A DNA stretch of 64,000 nt from Desulfomonile tiedjei (GTDB lineage: Bacteria > Desulfobacterota > Desulfomonilia > Desulfomonilales > Desulfomonilaceae), in the NCBI GenBank assembly GCA_016218715.1, contig JACRDG010000104.1, forward strand, positions 85,058 through 149,057, given 5' to 3'. Below the pieces are notes generated by a model. That model was not told where the DNA came from. It searched no databases and was given only the letters and a program-made list of their open reading frames with translations. Shown here piece by piece: positions 18,040 through 27,609 of the stretch (positions within the stretch are counted from its first letter, which is position 1; every line of letters starts with the position of its first letter). Both the position numbers and the translations under genes were made by a program.

Positions 18040-19839
18040 ATGACGGGTACGAACAACAAGCTTGCAGATCTGGTCCGAGAAGTGACTGAATTGTGCCAAC
18101 CGGACCGGATACATTGGTGCGAAGGTTCTGACGACGAATATCGACTGATGCTGAGGATGATGATCCACGCGGGCACTGCGATTCATTTGAATCCGGAGAA
18201 GCGGCCCCACAGCATTTTCGTTCGGTCCGATCCCGCCGACGTAGCCCGCGTGGAAGACAGTACCTACATATGTTCCAAACGAAAAGAAGACGCAGGGCCC
18301 ACCAATAACTGGGCCGATCCGCAAGAGATGAAAGCGAACCTCCGGCAGTTGTTCTCCGGATCCATGCGCGGACGAACCATGTACGTGATCCCGTACAGCA
18401 TGGGGCCGACGGGTTCACCCATCGCGAAGATCGGCGTGGAAATGACCGATTCTCCGTACGTCGTGGCGAATATGCATATCATGACCCGTGTGGGCACGGA
18501 GGTCCTTGAGGTACTGGGACGGGACGGTGATTTCGTGACCGGCTTGCACAGTGTGGGCGCGCCGTTGGACGGCAAGATGGCTGATGCTCCCTGGCCGTGC
18601 AATGCAGAGCACAAGTACATCTGTCATTTTCCCGACACGCGAGAGATCTGGTCCTTCGGCTCCGGGTATGGCGGCAACGCGCTCCTCGGCAAGAAATGTC
18701 ATGCCCTCCGCATCGCCTCGGTACAGGCCCGCGACGAGGGTTGGATGGCCGAGCACATGCTCGTGCTCAAGATCACCAGTCCTGAAGGCGAAGTCAAATA
18801 CCTTACCGGCGCGTTCCCGTCTGCATGCGGCAAGACCAATCTGGCCATGTTGATCCCCACCATCGCGGGCTGGAAGGTGGAGACCGTGGGAGACGATATC
18901 GCCTGGATGAAGTTCGGTCCTGACGGTCGATTGTACGCGATCAACCCCGAAGCAGGCTTTTTCGGCGTCGCTCCCGGAACGAGCATGAAGTCCAACCTCA
19001 ATGCGATCCTTACCGCGTCCAAGCATTCCATATTCACCAATTGCGCCATCACAACCGAGGGTGACGTCTGGTGGGAGGGGATGACCGACGAAGAGCCGCC
19101 GGAGTTGACCGACTGGCTCAGGAGACCCTGGGACCCGAAGTGTGGCCGCGTGGCAGCTCACCCCAACGCTCGCTTCACCACTCCGGCCAGGCAATGCCCC
19201 GTCATCGCGCCCGAATGGGAGGATCCAAACGGCGTGCCTATTGACGCCATCCTCTTCGGAGGACGTCGCGGTTCCGTGGTCCCTCTCGTGACTGAAGCAT
19301 TCGACTGGCAACACGGCACCTTTCTCGGCGCGATCACCAGCAGTGAAACCACGGCTGCCGCGGCCGGAAAGGTAGGCCAGCTCCGCAGAGACCCCATGGC
19401 CATGCTCCCATTCTGCGGCTACCACATGGGCGACTATTTTGCTCACTGGCTGAGGATCGGCGTTAGCGCGAACCCGGCAAAGCTGCCGAAGATCTATTAC
19501 GTCAACTGGTTCCGAAAGGATGCGAACGGGAAGTTCCTCTGGCCGGGTTTCGGCGATAACAGTAGAGTTCTCAAATGGATTTGCGAACGCACGCGGGGAA
19601 CCGCTGCTGCCATAGACACACCCATCGGACGGCTTCCCGGTCCAGGATCGCTTGACCTTTCCGGAATCGAATTGGCTCCGGGAGCCCTCGATGAACTGCT
19701 CCGCGTGGATCGGGACGACTGGATGGCGGAAGTGCCGCTCATCAGAGACCATTTTCAGAGATTCGGCGATCGATTGCCGGCAGCGCTCAAAAGCGAGGTT
19801 GACCGCCTCGAAGAGCGTCTCAAGAACGCCGAGGGCTGA
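18040..19839 (+). CDS. pckG: Phosphoenolpyruvate carboxykinase (GTP)
   Basis: A 599-residue GTP-dependent PEP carboxykinase that interconverts oxaloacetate and PEP for gluconeogenesis or anaplerosis. Signatures: the kinase-1a P-loop [14 protein letters not shown] with the reactive cysteine near residue 263 that marks the GTP class, the metal region [25 protein letters not shown], and the C-terminal nucleotide-binding [22 protein letters not shown]. The start is firm: GAAGGAG precedes the ATG at 18040. It stands alone, with unknown genes on either side. Confidence 0.97.
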   Translation: MTGTNNKLADLVREVTELCQPDRIHWCEGSDDEYRLMLRMMIHAGTAIHLNPEKRPHSIFVRSDPADVARVEDSTYICSKRKEDAGPTNNWADPQEMKANLRQLFSGSMRGRTMYVIPYSMGPTGSPIAKIGVEMTDSPYVVANMHIMTRVGTEVLEVLGRDGDFVTGLHSVGAPLDGKMADAPWPCNAEHKYICHFPDTREIWSFGSGYGGNALLGKKCHALRIASVQARDEGWMAEHMLVLKITSPEGEVKYLTGAFPSACGKTNLAMLIPTIAGWKVETVGDDIAWMKFGPDGRLYAINPEAGFFGVAPGTSMKSNLNAILTASKHSIFTNCAITTEGDVWWEGMTDEEPPELTDWLRRPWDPKCGRVAAHPNARFTTPARQCPVIAPEWEDPNGVPIDAILFGGRRGSVVPLVTEAFDWQHGTFLGAITSSETTAAAAGKVGQLRRDPMAMLPFCGYHMGDYFAHWLRIGVSANPAKLPKIYYVNWFRKDANGKFLWPGFGDNSRVLKWICERTRGTAAAIDTPIGRLPGPGSLDLSGIELAPGALDELLRVDRDDWMAEVPLIRDHFQRFGDRLPAALKSEVDRLEERLKNAEG

Positions 19840-19897
19840 TTTCCGGAGGACTGAAGAACTCTATTTTTTTCTCAGAAGTAATTTCGGAATGAGATCG

Positions 19898-19920
19898 CAC
19901 TGCTGGACAAGCCAGCAGTG
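19898..19920. repeat. Hairpin CACTGCTGG-ACAAG-CCAGCAGTG downstream of pckG
   Basis: Perfect 9-bp arms around a 5-base loop, 59 bp after the pckG stop. A T-run (TTTTTTT) lies before, not after, the stem, so it is not a standard intrinsic terminator for pckG. The shape suggests a REP-like dispersed element, but only one non-coding copy lies in this window. Confidence 0.45.
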
Positions 19921-20085
19921 GCACCCCGGAGTCAATCCGTGATTGCTTTCGAGAACTGCTGTAGGTCTTGCAAGGGAACAGCTGGCAGGGTAGGGGCATC
20001 TATAGGCGGTTGCGGCAGGTTGACCCCGTGATCCTCACGACCACAGCCAGGCCGGCATAATGTCGATAACATTTTTCAAGCGGCA

Positions 20086-20119
20086 GCGGGGAACTCCTCT
20101 TGAAACCGAAGTTCCCCGC
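20086..20119. terminator. Inverted repeat after the small membrane protein gene
   Basis: GCGGGGAACT (20086-20095) and AGTTCCCCGC (20110-20119) form a perfect 10-bp stem with a 14-base loop. It starts 13 bases beyond the stop of the minus-strand gene, the right place for its terminator. No U-run follows. Confidence 0.5.
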
Positions 20120-20132
20120 GACACCACTTGTC

Positions 20133-20618
20133 TTAATGCGATTCGGTACTGCCGGTGGTCCCGCCTTCCTCGGGAGTGGAACTCGGCGATGAGGACGGCG
20201 CGGCTCCGGTAGGTCCGGGAAGAGGCGACGCGGTCTCGGTCGCAGGGGCCGGCGGGGCGGCGCTTCTGGGCCCTTTGATCCCGACACTATCGAAGAGGCT
20301 CCGCACGATATTTCCCGCCCACTCGTGGGGAAGAATTTTCTCGATGACCCAGCCTATGACGAAGACGATGGCCGCGATCACTCCCGCAACGATCAAGAAC
20401 GCGACGAGCGCAACCAGCCCGCTCAAGAGCAGACTGAAGTAGACAGGGAAAAAGAATCCATAGTAGAATCCTCTGCCAATACGGCTTTCCACCTTGGGAT
20501 CTTCTTCTCTCCCGATAATGTCGTCGAAAATCCTGACGTAGTAATTCTTTCCGTAATAGCTCAGAGCTGCACTCAGCAGGCCCAGCAGAACAAAGCACAA
20601 CAACTTCACCAAAATCAT
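20133..20618 (-). CDS. Small integral membrane protein, unknown function
   Basis: A 161-residue protein. The ATG at 20618 follows GGAGG by five bases. Hydrophobic segments are MILVKLLCFVLLGLLSAALS at the N-terminus, FYYGFFFPVYFSLLLSGLVAL, and a long one (VAFLIVAGVIAAIVFVIGWV), followed by a Pro/Ser/Thr/Gly-rich tail of about 45 residues (PAPATETASPLPGP and so on) that is probably exposed to solvent. No family is recognised. It lies downstream of ffh on the same strand with a 138-bp gap; a link to protein insertion is suggested only by position. Confidence 0.75.
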   Translation of the reverse strand: MILVKLLCFVLLGLLSAALSYYGKNYYVRIFDDIIGREEDPKVESRIGRGFYYGFFFPVYFSLLLSGLVALVAFLIVAGVIAAIVFVIGWVIEKILPHEWAGNIVRSLFDSVGIKGPRSAAPPAPATETASPLPGPTGAAPSSSPSSTPEEGGTTGSTESH

Positions 20619-20756
20619 AGCCGCCTCCGTGAAGAATGATGCCGGGTCAACTCGGGTTGACACCATCAGATGGTTGATCTGTACAGGTTAAGGGAACGCG
20701 GCAAGCGTCGGCGCCTGATGGCTCCACGAATCGTCGCAGATCCCGTCGGTGCCTCT

Positions 20757-22295
20757 TTACCGTTTTCTCCCTTTCTTCCGATCTTGTTTGGCCAGCTTGG
20801 CTTTTTTTCGCTTTTTTTCCAAGGCCTTCTTGGAAACTACCTTGCCTTTTTTCGCGTCCGGCAACCCGAACGGGTTCCCGGGCCCGGCGGCCGACTCGGC
20901 ACCGCCTGCCATGCCGTCGAAAGCACCGCCCAAGGCGCCCCGGAGCCCTTTCATCCTCTTCCAGAGGCTCTTCCGGACCTTCCCTCCACCCATCGCGACC
21001 ATAAACTCGCGCATGTCCCTGAACTTGTTGAGGAGGTCCACAACTTGTGGTTCGGACCGGCCCGATCCCTTGGCAATGCGGCGAATGCGGCTGCTGCTGA
21101 TCAGGTCAGGGTTTCCGCGTTCAGCCGGGGTCATCGAATTGATGATGGATTCTATGCGAACAAGCTCCCGATCGTCGACTCGCGCCGAGTCAGGAAGGCC
21201 GCCAGAGAAGAAGGGGAGTTTCTCCACGAGATCTTGAAGCGGCCCCATTTTCTTGATGGCCTTGATTTGACCGAGAAAATCGCTGAGAGTGAATTGGCCT
21301 CTCAGCATACGCATGGCGTCTTCCTCGGCCTGTTTCTCGTCGACAACCTCCTCGAAATCCTTTACCAGGCCGACAACGTCACCGAATCCGAGAATGCGTG
21401 AGGCAAGTCCGTCGGGTCGGAACTCTTCCAGCCGGTCCATTCCCTCGCCCATTCCCACAAACTTGATAGGGACCCCCGTGGCCTCCTTGACGGAAATCGC
21501 CGCACCACCGCGGGCATCTCCGTCCAGTTTGGTCAGGATGAACCCCGTCAGATGAATCCGCTCGGCAAAGGCTTTTGCGACATTGACCGAATCCTGGCCG
21601 ATCATGGCGTCGCAAACCAGCAGGACATTGTCGGGAGGAGCCAACTCCTCTATCCGGCGGAGTTCCTCCATGAGGGGTTCGTCCACCGTCAATCGGCCGG
21701 CGGTGTCGAAGATGGCCACGTCGCAGCCCATCGAGGCAGCTGCCGCCATAGCTGCCCTGCAAATCTCCGGCGGCGCGGCTCCACCGTCGGAAAAAACGGG
21801 GATTTCCAGGTCCGCGCCAAGCTTCTTGAGCTGGTCCACCGCAGCGGGTCGATAGACGTCCGCTGCGACCAGCATTGGTTTCTTTCCCTTTTTCGAGAGG
21901 AAACGGGCGAGTTTCGCCGCGGTGGTCGTCTTGCCGGACCCCTGCAACCCCACCATCATGATCGGACTGACCGGCTTGGAGACGAACCTCAGCGATGAGT
22001 CTTCCGGCCCCATGAGCGAGATGAGTTCTTTGTGACACAGGCTGATGAAGTGATCGCTCGGGGAGACTCTCAGGTGCTTGTCCCGGTGTTTTACCGCGAC
22101 CTGAACGATTTCACCCAGCGCCTTTTCCTTGACCCGATCGAGGAAGGAACGGGTCACCTGGAATTCTACGTCCGCCTCCAGTAGCGAGACGCGAATCATC
22201 CGCAAGGCCTCTGAGAGATTCTCCTCTGAGAGGGTGCGCACGCCTTGCAAGTATTCTCGGACGTCGCGAAATCCGCGGGTCAAAATCTCGAGCAC
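20757..22295 (-). CDS. ffh: Signal recognition particle protein Ffh (SRP54)
   Basis: The 512-residue GTPase that binds signal sequences and 4.5S RNA and hands ribosomes to FtsY. The N domain is followed by the G domain: P-loop GLQGSGKTTTAAKLA (residues 116-130), DVYRPAAVDQLK, DTAGRL, TKLDGDARGGAA. The methionine-rich M domain ends in an unusually basic, Lys-rich tail (KKALEKKRKKAKLAKQDRKKGRKR region), longer than in typical Ffh, which may add RNA affinity. It starts with GTG preceded by AGGAGG. It is divergent from the kdn cluster. Confidence 0.97.
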   Translation of the reverse strand: MLEILTRGFRDVREYLQGVRTLSEENLSEALRMIRVSLLEADVEFQVTRSFLDRVKEKALGEIVQVAVKHRDKHLRVSPSDHFISLCHKELISLMGPEDSSLRFVSKPVSPIMMVGLQGSGKTTTAAKLARFLSKKGKKPMLVAADVYRPAAVDQLKKLGADLEIPVFSDGGAAPPEICRAAMAAAASMGCDVAIFDTAGRLTVDEPLMEELRRIEELAPPDNVLLVCDAMIGQDSVNVAKAFAERIHLTGFILTKLDGDARGGAAISVKEATGVPIKFVGMGEGMDRLEEFRPDGLASRILGFGDVVGLVKDFEEVVDEKQAEEDAMRMLRGQFTLSDFLGQIKAIKKMGPLQDLVEKLPFFSGGLPDSARVDDRELVRIESIINSMTPAERGNPDLISSSRIRRIAKGSGRSEPQVVDLLNKFRDMREFMVAMGGGKVRKSLWKRMKGLRGALGGAFDGMAGGAESAAGPGNPFGLPDAKKGKVVSKKALEKKRKKAKLAKQDRKKGRKR

Positions 22296-22453
22296 TGGGC
22301 GAAGCCTCCTGGTAAGTCAGTTCTCCAGAAACTTCTTCACATATCATAATGGCGCTCAAAAGGTAAGCCTTTTCTTTTGTTGCTCGGCCGTGGGTTTTCT
22401 GTTATAACCGGACTGCCTTCAGGAGATAGAGCTTTTCTACAGCCGAGGTTTGC

Positions 22454-23617
22454 ATGATCGGAACTTTGAAACAGTTTAGCGTTCGCACGAACATTACCTT
22501 TGGTTCGGGCGCGATCTCCCAGCTTGGAGAGATTGCCAAGGACATAGGGGCTCAGCGATTCCTGATGGTCGCTGACGCTGCTCTTGAAAGCCTCGGTTTA
22601 CTCAGGCCAGCGCTCGATAGCCTCAAGCAAGCAGGACTTCAGGGGGAGATCTTCCAGAATGTAGACCCTGAGCCGTATTTGGACAACGCGGACGATGCGG
22701 CGGGGCTCGGGCGAGCTGTTGACGCCGATCTCGTAGTGGGAATCGGCGGCGGCTCAGCAATGGACACGGCCAAAGCCGCGGCCATTTTGCTGACAAACGA
22801 AGGCAAGGCCGAAGATTACGTTGGCCTGAATCGAGTCAACTTTCCCGGCATTCCCACCATCATGGTACCCACCACAGCCGGCACCGGGTCTGAGGTCACG
22901 TTTACCGCGGTTTTTGCCAACAGGGAGACCAAGGCCAAAGGCGGTATCAACAGCCCCTTTCTCTTCCCGCAGATGGCTCTGCTGGATCCCGAGCTGACCT
23001 TGACCTTACCTCCCGCGGTCACAGCTTACACGGGGATGGATGCCTTGACTCACGCCATTGAGTCTGTGACGAGCCGATCATCGACGCCGTTTACCGAGGC
23101 GCTGGCTCTGACTGCGGTTCGCCTGATCGGCGGTAGTCTGAGACGCGCGGTATTTCACGGTGATGACACGGTAGCGAGGGAAAACATGCTCATGGGGAGC
23201 TTGCTGGCCGGATTGGCACTGGCGGACGCCGGAGTGGGCGCAGCCCACGCCCTGGCCTATCCCCTGGGAGGCAAGTACAGGGTCCCTCACGGGCTGGCAA
23301 ACGCGATTCTGATCCCTTCGGTCATGGAGTTCAATCTACCGGCTGCCGAAACCCAGTTCGCATTAATCGCTCGGAGCATGGGTGAACCTGTCGATGGAGT
23401 TCCGCCGCGTCATGCCGCCGAAGCCGCGGTGGACGCAGTGCAAACCCTGTGTTCAGACGTCGGAATTCCTGAGTTCCTGTCGGACATCGGGATCCCCAGT
23501 TCGGACATACCAGAGCTGGTTGAAGCTGCCCTGAAAGTGACTCGACCTGTCGAGAACAACCCGAGGCTTCTCGCAGCGGAACAGGCCGAGTTGATTTACC
23601 AGCGGCTCTTCTACTAG
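22454..23617 (+). CDS. kdnB: 3-deoxy-D-manno-octulosonate 8-oxidase KdnB (iron-type alcohol dehydrogenase)
   Basis: A 387-residue group III alcohol dehydrogenase. The nucleotide site is VVGIGGGSAMDTAKA and TTAGTGSEVT; the metal ligands fall in GMDALTHAIES and GAAHALAYPLGGKYRVPHG. By itself it would be an unspecified Fe-ADH, but it is followed by a KdnA-type aminotransferase and KdsB, the set that makes 8-amino-Kdo (Kdo8N) in Shewanella. There KdnB oxidises the C8 hydroxyl of Kdo to the aldehyde that KdnA aminates. The specific name therefore rests on context. Spacing to kdnA is 148 bp. Confidence 0.82.
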   Translation: MIGTLKQFSVRTNITFGSGAISQLGEIAKDIGAQRFLMVADAALESLGLLRPALDSLKQAGLQGEIFQNVDPEPYLDNADDAAGLGRAVDADLVVGIGGGSAMDTAKAAAILLTNEGKAEDYVGLNRVNFPGIPTIMVPTTAGTGSEVTFTAVFANRETKAKGGINSPFLFPQMALLDPELTLTLPPAVTAYTGMDALTHAIESVTSRSSTPFTEALALTAVRLIGGSLRRAVFHGDDTVARENMLMGSLLAGLALADAGVGAAHALAYPLGGKYRVPHGLANAILIPSVMEFNLPAAETQFALIARSMGEPVDGVPPRHAAEAAVDAVQTLCSDVGIPEFLSDIGIPSSDIPELVEAALKVTRPVENNPRLLAAEQAELIYQRLFY

Positions 23618-23765
23618 GCTTGCAGCGCTTCGGCGCATCGAGGAGCGTGGGGGGTCGCTGTGCAGTACTGGTCGTCCAAAAAGTTGGGTTGGCCGCTCTT
23701 TTGTTCAGTGACAATGCGCGGGACTTGATAGTCTTTGTCGGGAGCCGAGTAATCAGGAGGATTGC

Positions 23766-24971
23766 ATGCCCGGATATGAATGGCTGGGTGAATCGGAAAA
23801 AGAACATATAAATGATGTCCTGGACACCGGGATCCTTTTTCGCTACGAATTCAAGGACGATCGCAAAGGCGTCTATAAGGTGAGGGAGTTTGAGGAGAAG
23901 TTCGCACAATACACCGGAGCTGCCTATGCCCACGCGGTGCCTTCCGGCAGCGTAGCGCTCAAGGTTGCTCTGACCGCGCTCGGCGTGCGGCCTGGGGACG
24001 AGGTGATCACGCAAGGGTTCACCTTCATCGCGACCTTCGAGGCGATCATGGAATGCGGCGCGGTTCCGGTCCCTGCGGAGATCGATGACACCCTGAATCT
24101 CGACCCCGAAGATTTCGAGAGGAAGATCACCGACAAGACCAGGGCAGTTATTCCGGTTCACATGTTGGGGTCACCGGCGAGGATTCCGGAAATCATTGAT
24201 ATCGCTAGGAAACATAACATTAGAGTGGTCGAAGATACCGCCCAGGCTCTCGGCGCAGCGGTCGGTGGCAAGAAGTTGGGCACCTGGGGCGACATGGGGA
24301 CATTCTCCTTCGATTTCTATAAGACGATCACCACAGGGGAGGGCGGCATGATCGTGACCAACGACCGCGACCTGTACGTTCGCGCGTCGGAGTACGCGGA
24401 TCACGGTCACGACCACAACCCCGATGTGGGCAGGGCAATGGAAGGGAGAAACTTCCTCGGCTTCAACTACCGCATGAACGAACTTCAAGGCGCGGTCGGG
24501 CTCGGCCAGTTGGGCAAACTGGGAGACATGATGCAGAGGCAACAGGAAAACCAGACACTCATCCGCGAGACGCTGGAAAGCCTCGAAGGCGTGACGATGC
24601 GGGCTATGCCGGAAAACGGCAAGGACAGTTACACGCACATCTGTTTCTCTCTCCCGAATGCCGAGAAAGCGATGGCTTTCCACAAGCATCTTACGGAGAA
24701 AGGCCTGAGCGCCATCTACTTCAAGAACAATTTCTGGCATTTTCTCCCCAATTGGGAGCATCTTATCGAACGAAAGACCGCATGGAATAGCGAGTATCCG
24801 TTCGCCGGCGGGCCGTATGGCGGGGATTTCCGTTATTCCAAGGACATGCTTCCCAAGAGCAGCGCAATCCTGGAGAAATTGGTAGTGATACCAATACTCC
24901 TTCAAATGGACGAGGATCTGATTCAACGCATCGTCATGGAATTGCAGGCCACTGCGGAGGAGATCCTCTAG
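23766..24971 (+). CDS. kdnA: 8-amino-3,8-dideoxy-D-manno-octulosonate transaminase KdnA
   Basis: A 401-residue PLP enzyme of the DegT/DnrJ/EryC1 family. The PLP lysine is K186 in FDFYKTITTGEGG and D157 (VVEDTAQ) pairs with the pyridine nitrogen. As I recall the Shewanella KdnA sequence, this protein shares its opening (MPG...F/W.G..EK), the DHGHDH block before the EGRNFLGFNYRMNE region, and the NNFWHFLPNWEH segment, more than generic DegT members would. It transfers an amino group, probably from glutamate, to 8-oxo-Kdo, giving Kdo8N. AGGAGG precedes the ATG. Kdo8N in lipid A-core protects against some cationic peptides in Shewanella. Confidence 0.88.
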   Translation: MPGYEWLGESEKEHINDVLDTGILFRYEFKDDRKGVYKVREFEEKFAQYTGAAYAHAVPSGSVALKVALTALGVRPGDEVITQGFTFIATFEAIMECGAVPVPAEIDDTLNLDPEDFERKITDKTRAVIPVHMLGSPARIPEIIDIARKHNIRVVEDTAQALGAAVGGKKLGTWGDMGTFSFDFYKTITTGEGGMIVTNDRDLYVRASEYADHGHDHNPDVGRAMEGRNFLGFNYRMNELQGAVGLGQLGKLGDMMQRQQENQTLIRETLESLEGVTMRAMPENGKDSYTHICFSLPNAEKAMAFHKHLTEKGLSAIYFKNNFWHFLPNWEHLIERKTAWNSEYPFAGGPYGGDFRYSKDMLPKSSAILEKLVVIPILLQMDEDLIQRIVMELQATAEEIL

Positions 24972-25094
24972 ATTCCTCCGGGGCGTGGACGCAGTGTCCG
25001 GTCTCGTCAGTGACGGCCCATCGAGTTATGGGCCCAAAGAATGGCGGCAAGACCGGTCCGGAGTACCGCTACAAACTGGTTCGAACCGTCGCTC

Positions 25095-25850
25095 ATGTCA
25101 GATCAGGCAATTCGAATTGTTGGATTCATTCCCGCCCGAGCCGAATCCACGCGTTTTCCAGGCAAACCTCTCGCGGACATCCACGGCAAGCCGATGATCA
25201 TGCGGGTTTTTGAAAGGGCAGCTCCGTCACCCCTCCTGGATGGCGTCTATGTGGCGACGGATTCCCGGGATATCCTGGACGCGGTCACCCGACATGGCGG
25301 AAAAGCCCTGATGACGGCCAGAGAGCATGCGTCGGGAACCGACCGCATCGCTCAGGCCGCCCGGGGGATCGGTTTGGGGAGCAACGATATCGCGGTCAAT
25401 ATCCAGGGAGATCAGCCCTTGTTCGATCCGATCATGATCGAGGAGGTAGTCCGACCGCTCCTCCTGGAACCGTCGATTCCGATGAGCACGCTCATCTACC
25501 GGATTGTGCGGGACGAAGAGATCACGCATCCCAACGCGGTCAAGACGGTGATGGACCGAGAGGGGTTTGCCCTGTACTTCTCTCGTGCAACCATACCGCA
25601 TTTCGATGGATCGAAGGTAACCGAGGAGTACTTCAAGCATCATGGGATCTACGCGTACCGGAATGATTTCCTCCAGCGATTCAGCGAACTTCCGCGGGGA
25701 GTTCTCGAACGAGCGGAACGTCTGGAACAACTGCGGGCACTGGAGAACGGGTACCGGATCAAAGTGGTGGTGACCGAGAAGGACTCGATCGAAGTGGACA
25801 CCCCCGAGGATCTGGAACGGGTGCGGGAAACTTATGCAAAGATGATTTGA
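25095..25850 (+). CDS. kdsB: CMP-Kdo/Kdo8N cytidylyltransferase
   Basis: A 251-residue KdsB. It opens with the nucleotide-binding motif VGFIPARAESTRFPGKPL, then VYVATDSRDILDAV, VNIQGDQPLFDP, and YFSRATIPHF, and ends with the product-binding HHGIYAYRNDFLQRF and VTEKDSIEVDTPEDLERVR. It activates the octulosonate with CTP for transfer to lipid A. Downstream of kdnBA its natural substrate is probably Kdo8N. The ATG at 25095 gives the usual family length, though the ribosome-binding site is weak; an upstream in-frame ATG at 25041 would add 18 unrelated residues. Confidence 0.95.
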   Translation: MSDQAIRIVGFIPARAESTRFPGKPLADIHGKPMIMRVFERAAPSPLLDGVYVATDSRDILDAVTRHGGKALMTAREHASGTDRIAQAARGIGLGSNDIAVNIQGDQPLFDPIMIEEVVRPLLLEPSIPMSTLIYRIVRDEEITHPNAVKTVMDREGFALYFSRATIPHFDGSKVTEEYFKHHGIYAYRNDFLQRFSELPRGVLERAERLEQLRALENGYRIKVVVTEKDSIEVDTPEDLERVRETYAKMI

Positions 25851-25874
25851 CAAAAAAAAATGGTGAGTGATATT
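25847..25874 (+). promoter_or_regulatory. Candidate promoter of infA
   Basis: A perfect TTGACA overlaps the kdsB stop codon. GATATT lies 16 bases downstream (four of six matches) after an eight-A tract that would aid promoter bending. The start site would leave a leader of about 100 bases before infA. Confidence 0.5.
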
Positions 25875-25980
25875 TCGGATGAGCGATCGAGACTTGGCAC
25901 AGCTCTTGAGGCGCCCGAGACGCCCGGTTGGCCGCAGACATACAACTGACCGATAAGGTTGGACATAAAGGGTGGTGTAA

Positions 25981-26199
25981 GTGAGTAGAGATGACAACGT
26001 CAAAGTAGAAGGAACCGTGGTCAAGGTACATTCCGGCGGAATGTACCAGGTGGAAACCGATGACGGCAGGAGCATCAGAACCAAGCTTTCGGGCAGGATG
26101 TCCCGGTTCAGGATCAAGGTGCTCCTGGGCGACCGCGTTACGGTGGCTCTCTCCCCTTACGACCTCACCCACGGCCTTATCGTCTACAGGGGCAAGTAA
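25981..26199 (+). CDS. infA: Translation initiation factor IF-1
   Basis: A 72-residue single S1/OB-fold protein that occupies the ribosomal A site during initiation. Recognisable by VKVEGTVVKVHSGGMYQVETDDG, then RTKLSGRMSRFRIKVLLGDRVTVALSPYDLTHGLIVYRGK-type ending. It lacks the EVL segment of most IF-1 N-termini but fits the family in length and pattern. It starts with GTG. Confidence 0.93.
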   Translation: MSRDDNVKVEGTVVKVHSGGMYQVETDDGRSIRTKLSGRMSRFRIKVLLGDRVTVALSPYDLTHGLIVYRGK

Positions 26200-26491
26200 C
26201 ACTCTCCAGCAAAGCAGAGCGGTTCCTACTGCCCGTCAGGGCTCGGGGACCATTCCGAGGACCTTATGGGTCGGGGTGCGAACGCGTCTTCTCGGATCTC
26301 CGGGCCGGGCACTGACGCGCGACGCCCGGGTCACGACCGGGGAGGGGAAAAGAGGTTGACCGATTCGCAGGGGCGGACACACGCTCGGCCACAAGGTAAG
26401 ACCTTTGCTTTCCAGCCGGGCGGCGGCGGTTGGGATTTAACGGAAACGGCCGGATTGTCACATAATCCCGACCCGTCCCCATGTAGGGCTC
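26200..26491. other. Intergenic region between infA and the GalT-like gene
   Basis: 292 bp of GC-rich sequence with no recognised gene or RNA. TTGTCACATAAT near 26457-26468 lacks proper promoter spacing. Confidence 0.4.
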
Positions 26492-27532
26492 ATGATGAGC
26501 GACCATTCTCTATCGTTTGAAAAAGAGACGGTTACCGCAAGATTCATCGCTCCTTCCGGCGATGAGATTCAGAAACACATCGAAATCCGCATCAATCCCG
26601 TCACGGGGCGAACCAGCAGAATTGCCGTGGGCCGGGGCGCGGAAAAAGAACCGGGAACCGAGACCCTACCGCTGCCGCCGCCGAACGCCGACGATACTGC
26701 GGCATGTCCTTTTTGCAGGCCGCAAGTCATGTCAAGAACTCCGAGAATGGCCTCCGACATCTTTCCCGGCGGGCGTTTATGTTACAAGGATTCGATCTTG
26801 TTCCCGAATCTTTTTCCTTACGGCAGTTATTCGGCGGTCAGCCTTTTTGACAACCGGCATTTTGCGGAAATCGGCACTGCGTCAGTTGGTTCCTATACCG
26901 ACTGCTTCATCAACTGTCGGAATTACCTGCGCCACGTCCTTGAGCATGATTCCGAGGCGATTTACCTGGCAATTACGCAGAATCACTTGCCGTCAGCCGG
27001 CGGCTCCCTGCTTCATCCCCACCTTCAGATCAATGCAGACAGGATTTCTCCCAATCATCATCGCTCATTACGGAAAAGAGCTGAAGAATATTTTCACGAG
27101 ACCGGTTCTCGTCTGTTTTCCGACTATCTCCTGCATGAACGGCAGGATCGCAGCCGCTATATTGGGAAGACCGGTTCATGGGAATGGGTAGCCGCGTTTG
27201 CTCCGGAAGGCTTTTTTGAAGTCTGGGGAATCTTGCCGAAGATCACGTCCCTGTTTCAGATAACGGAGTCGGACTGGCTTGCTCTCGCTCAGGGAGTGGT
27301 AAACGCTCAGAGATTCTACCGAAGCCTTTGCAGAAACGGGTATAATCTCGGCATGTTGTTCGTGGAAGACGGGAAACCTTGTCTTGAAATGCGGGTCGTG
27401 ATTCTTGTCCGGTCGAATTATGCCGCCTGGGTACGGAACGACCACACCGGCTTCGAGGTCATGCTCGGAGACATGACGACCTTCACATCGCCTGAAGATA
27501 TTGCAAAAAGCGCTGTAGAATTCTGGACATGA
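26492..27532 (+). CDS. GalT-like hexose-1-phosphate nucleotidyltransferase (HIT superfamily)
   Basis: A 346-residue protein of the galactose-1-phosphate uridylyltransferase family. It has the metal-site cysteines C72-P-F-C75 and the catalytic GGSLLHPHLQI with H175-P-H177, the histidine that forms the UMP-enzyme intermediate in GalT. The order N-terminal metal site, LFPNLFPY core and HPH motif is that of GalT/UDP-glucose:hexose-1-P transferases. The exact sugar or nucleotide (UDP-galactose, or ADP as in phosphorylases of this fold) cannot be read from the sequence. Codon use looks somewhat less GC-rich than its neighbours. No other sugar-nucleotide genes are adjacent. Confidence 0.75.
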   Translation: MMSDHSLSFEKETVTARFIAPSGDEIQKHIEIRINPVTGRTSRIAVGRGAEKEPGTETLPLPPPNADDTAACPFCRPQVMSRTPRMASDIFPGGRLCYKDSILFPNLFPYGSYSAVSLFDNRHFAEIGTASVGSYTDCFINCRNYLRHVLEHDSEAIYLAITQNHLPSAGGSLLHPHLQINADRISPNHHRSLRKRAEEYFHETGSRLFSDYLLHERQDRSRYIGKTGSWEWVAAFAPEGFFEVWGILPKITSLFQITESDWLALAQGVVNAQRFYRSLCRNGYNLGMLFVEDGKPCLEMRVVILVRSNYAAWVRNDHTGFEVMLGDMTTFTSPEDIAKSAVEFWT

Positions 27533-27609
27533 ACGTTACACACAGCACCATCGAGGGTCGTGTCGGCGTTTCGCGACGGGCTCAAAGTGTGCTGTAGAAG
27601 GTGAAAGAA

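Noticed and set aside
23620..23765. TTGATA with AGTAAT as a promoter for kdnA
   Set aside because: The -10 overlaps the ribosome-binding site region, leaving no room for a leader, so it is more likely that kdnA is read from kdnB.
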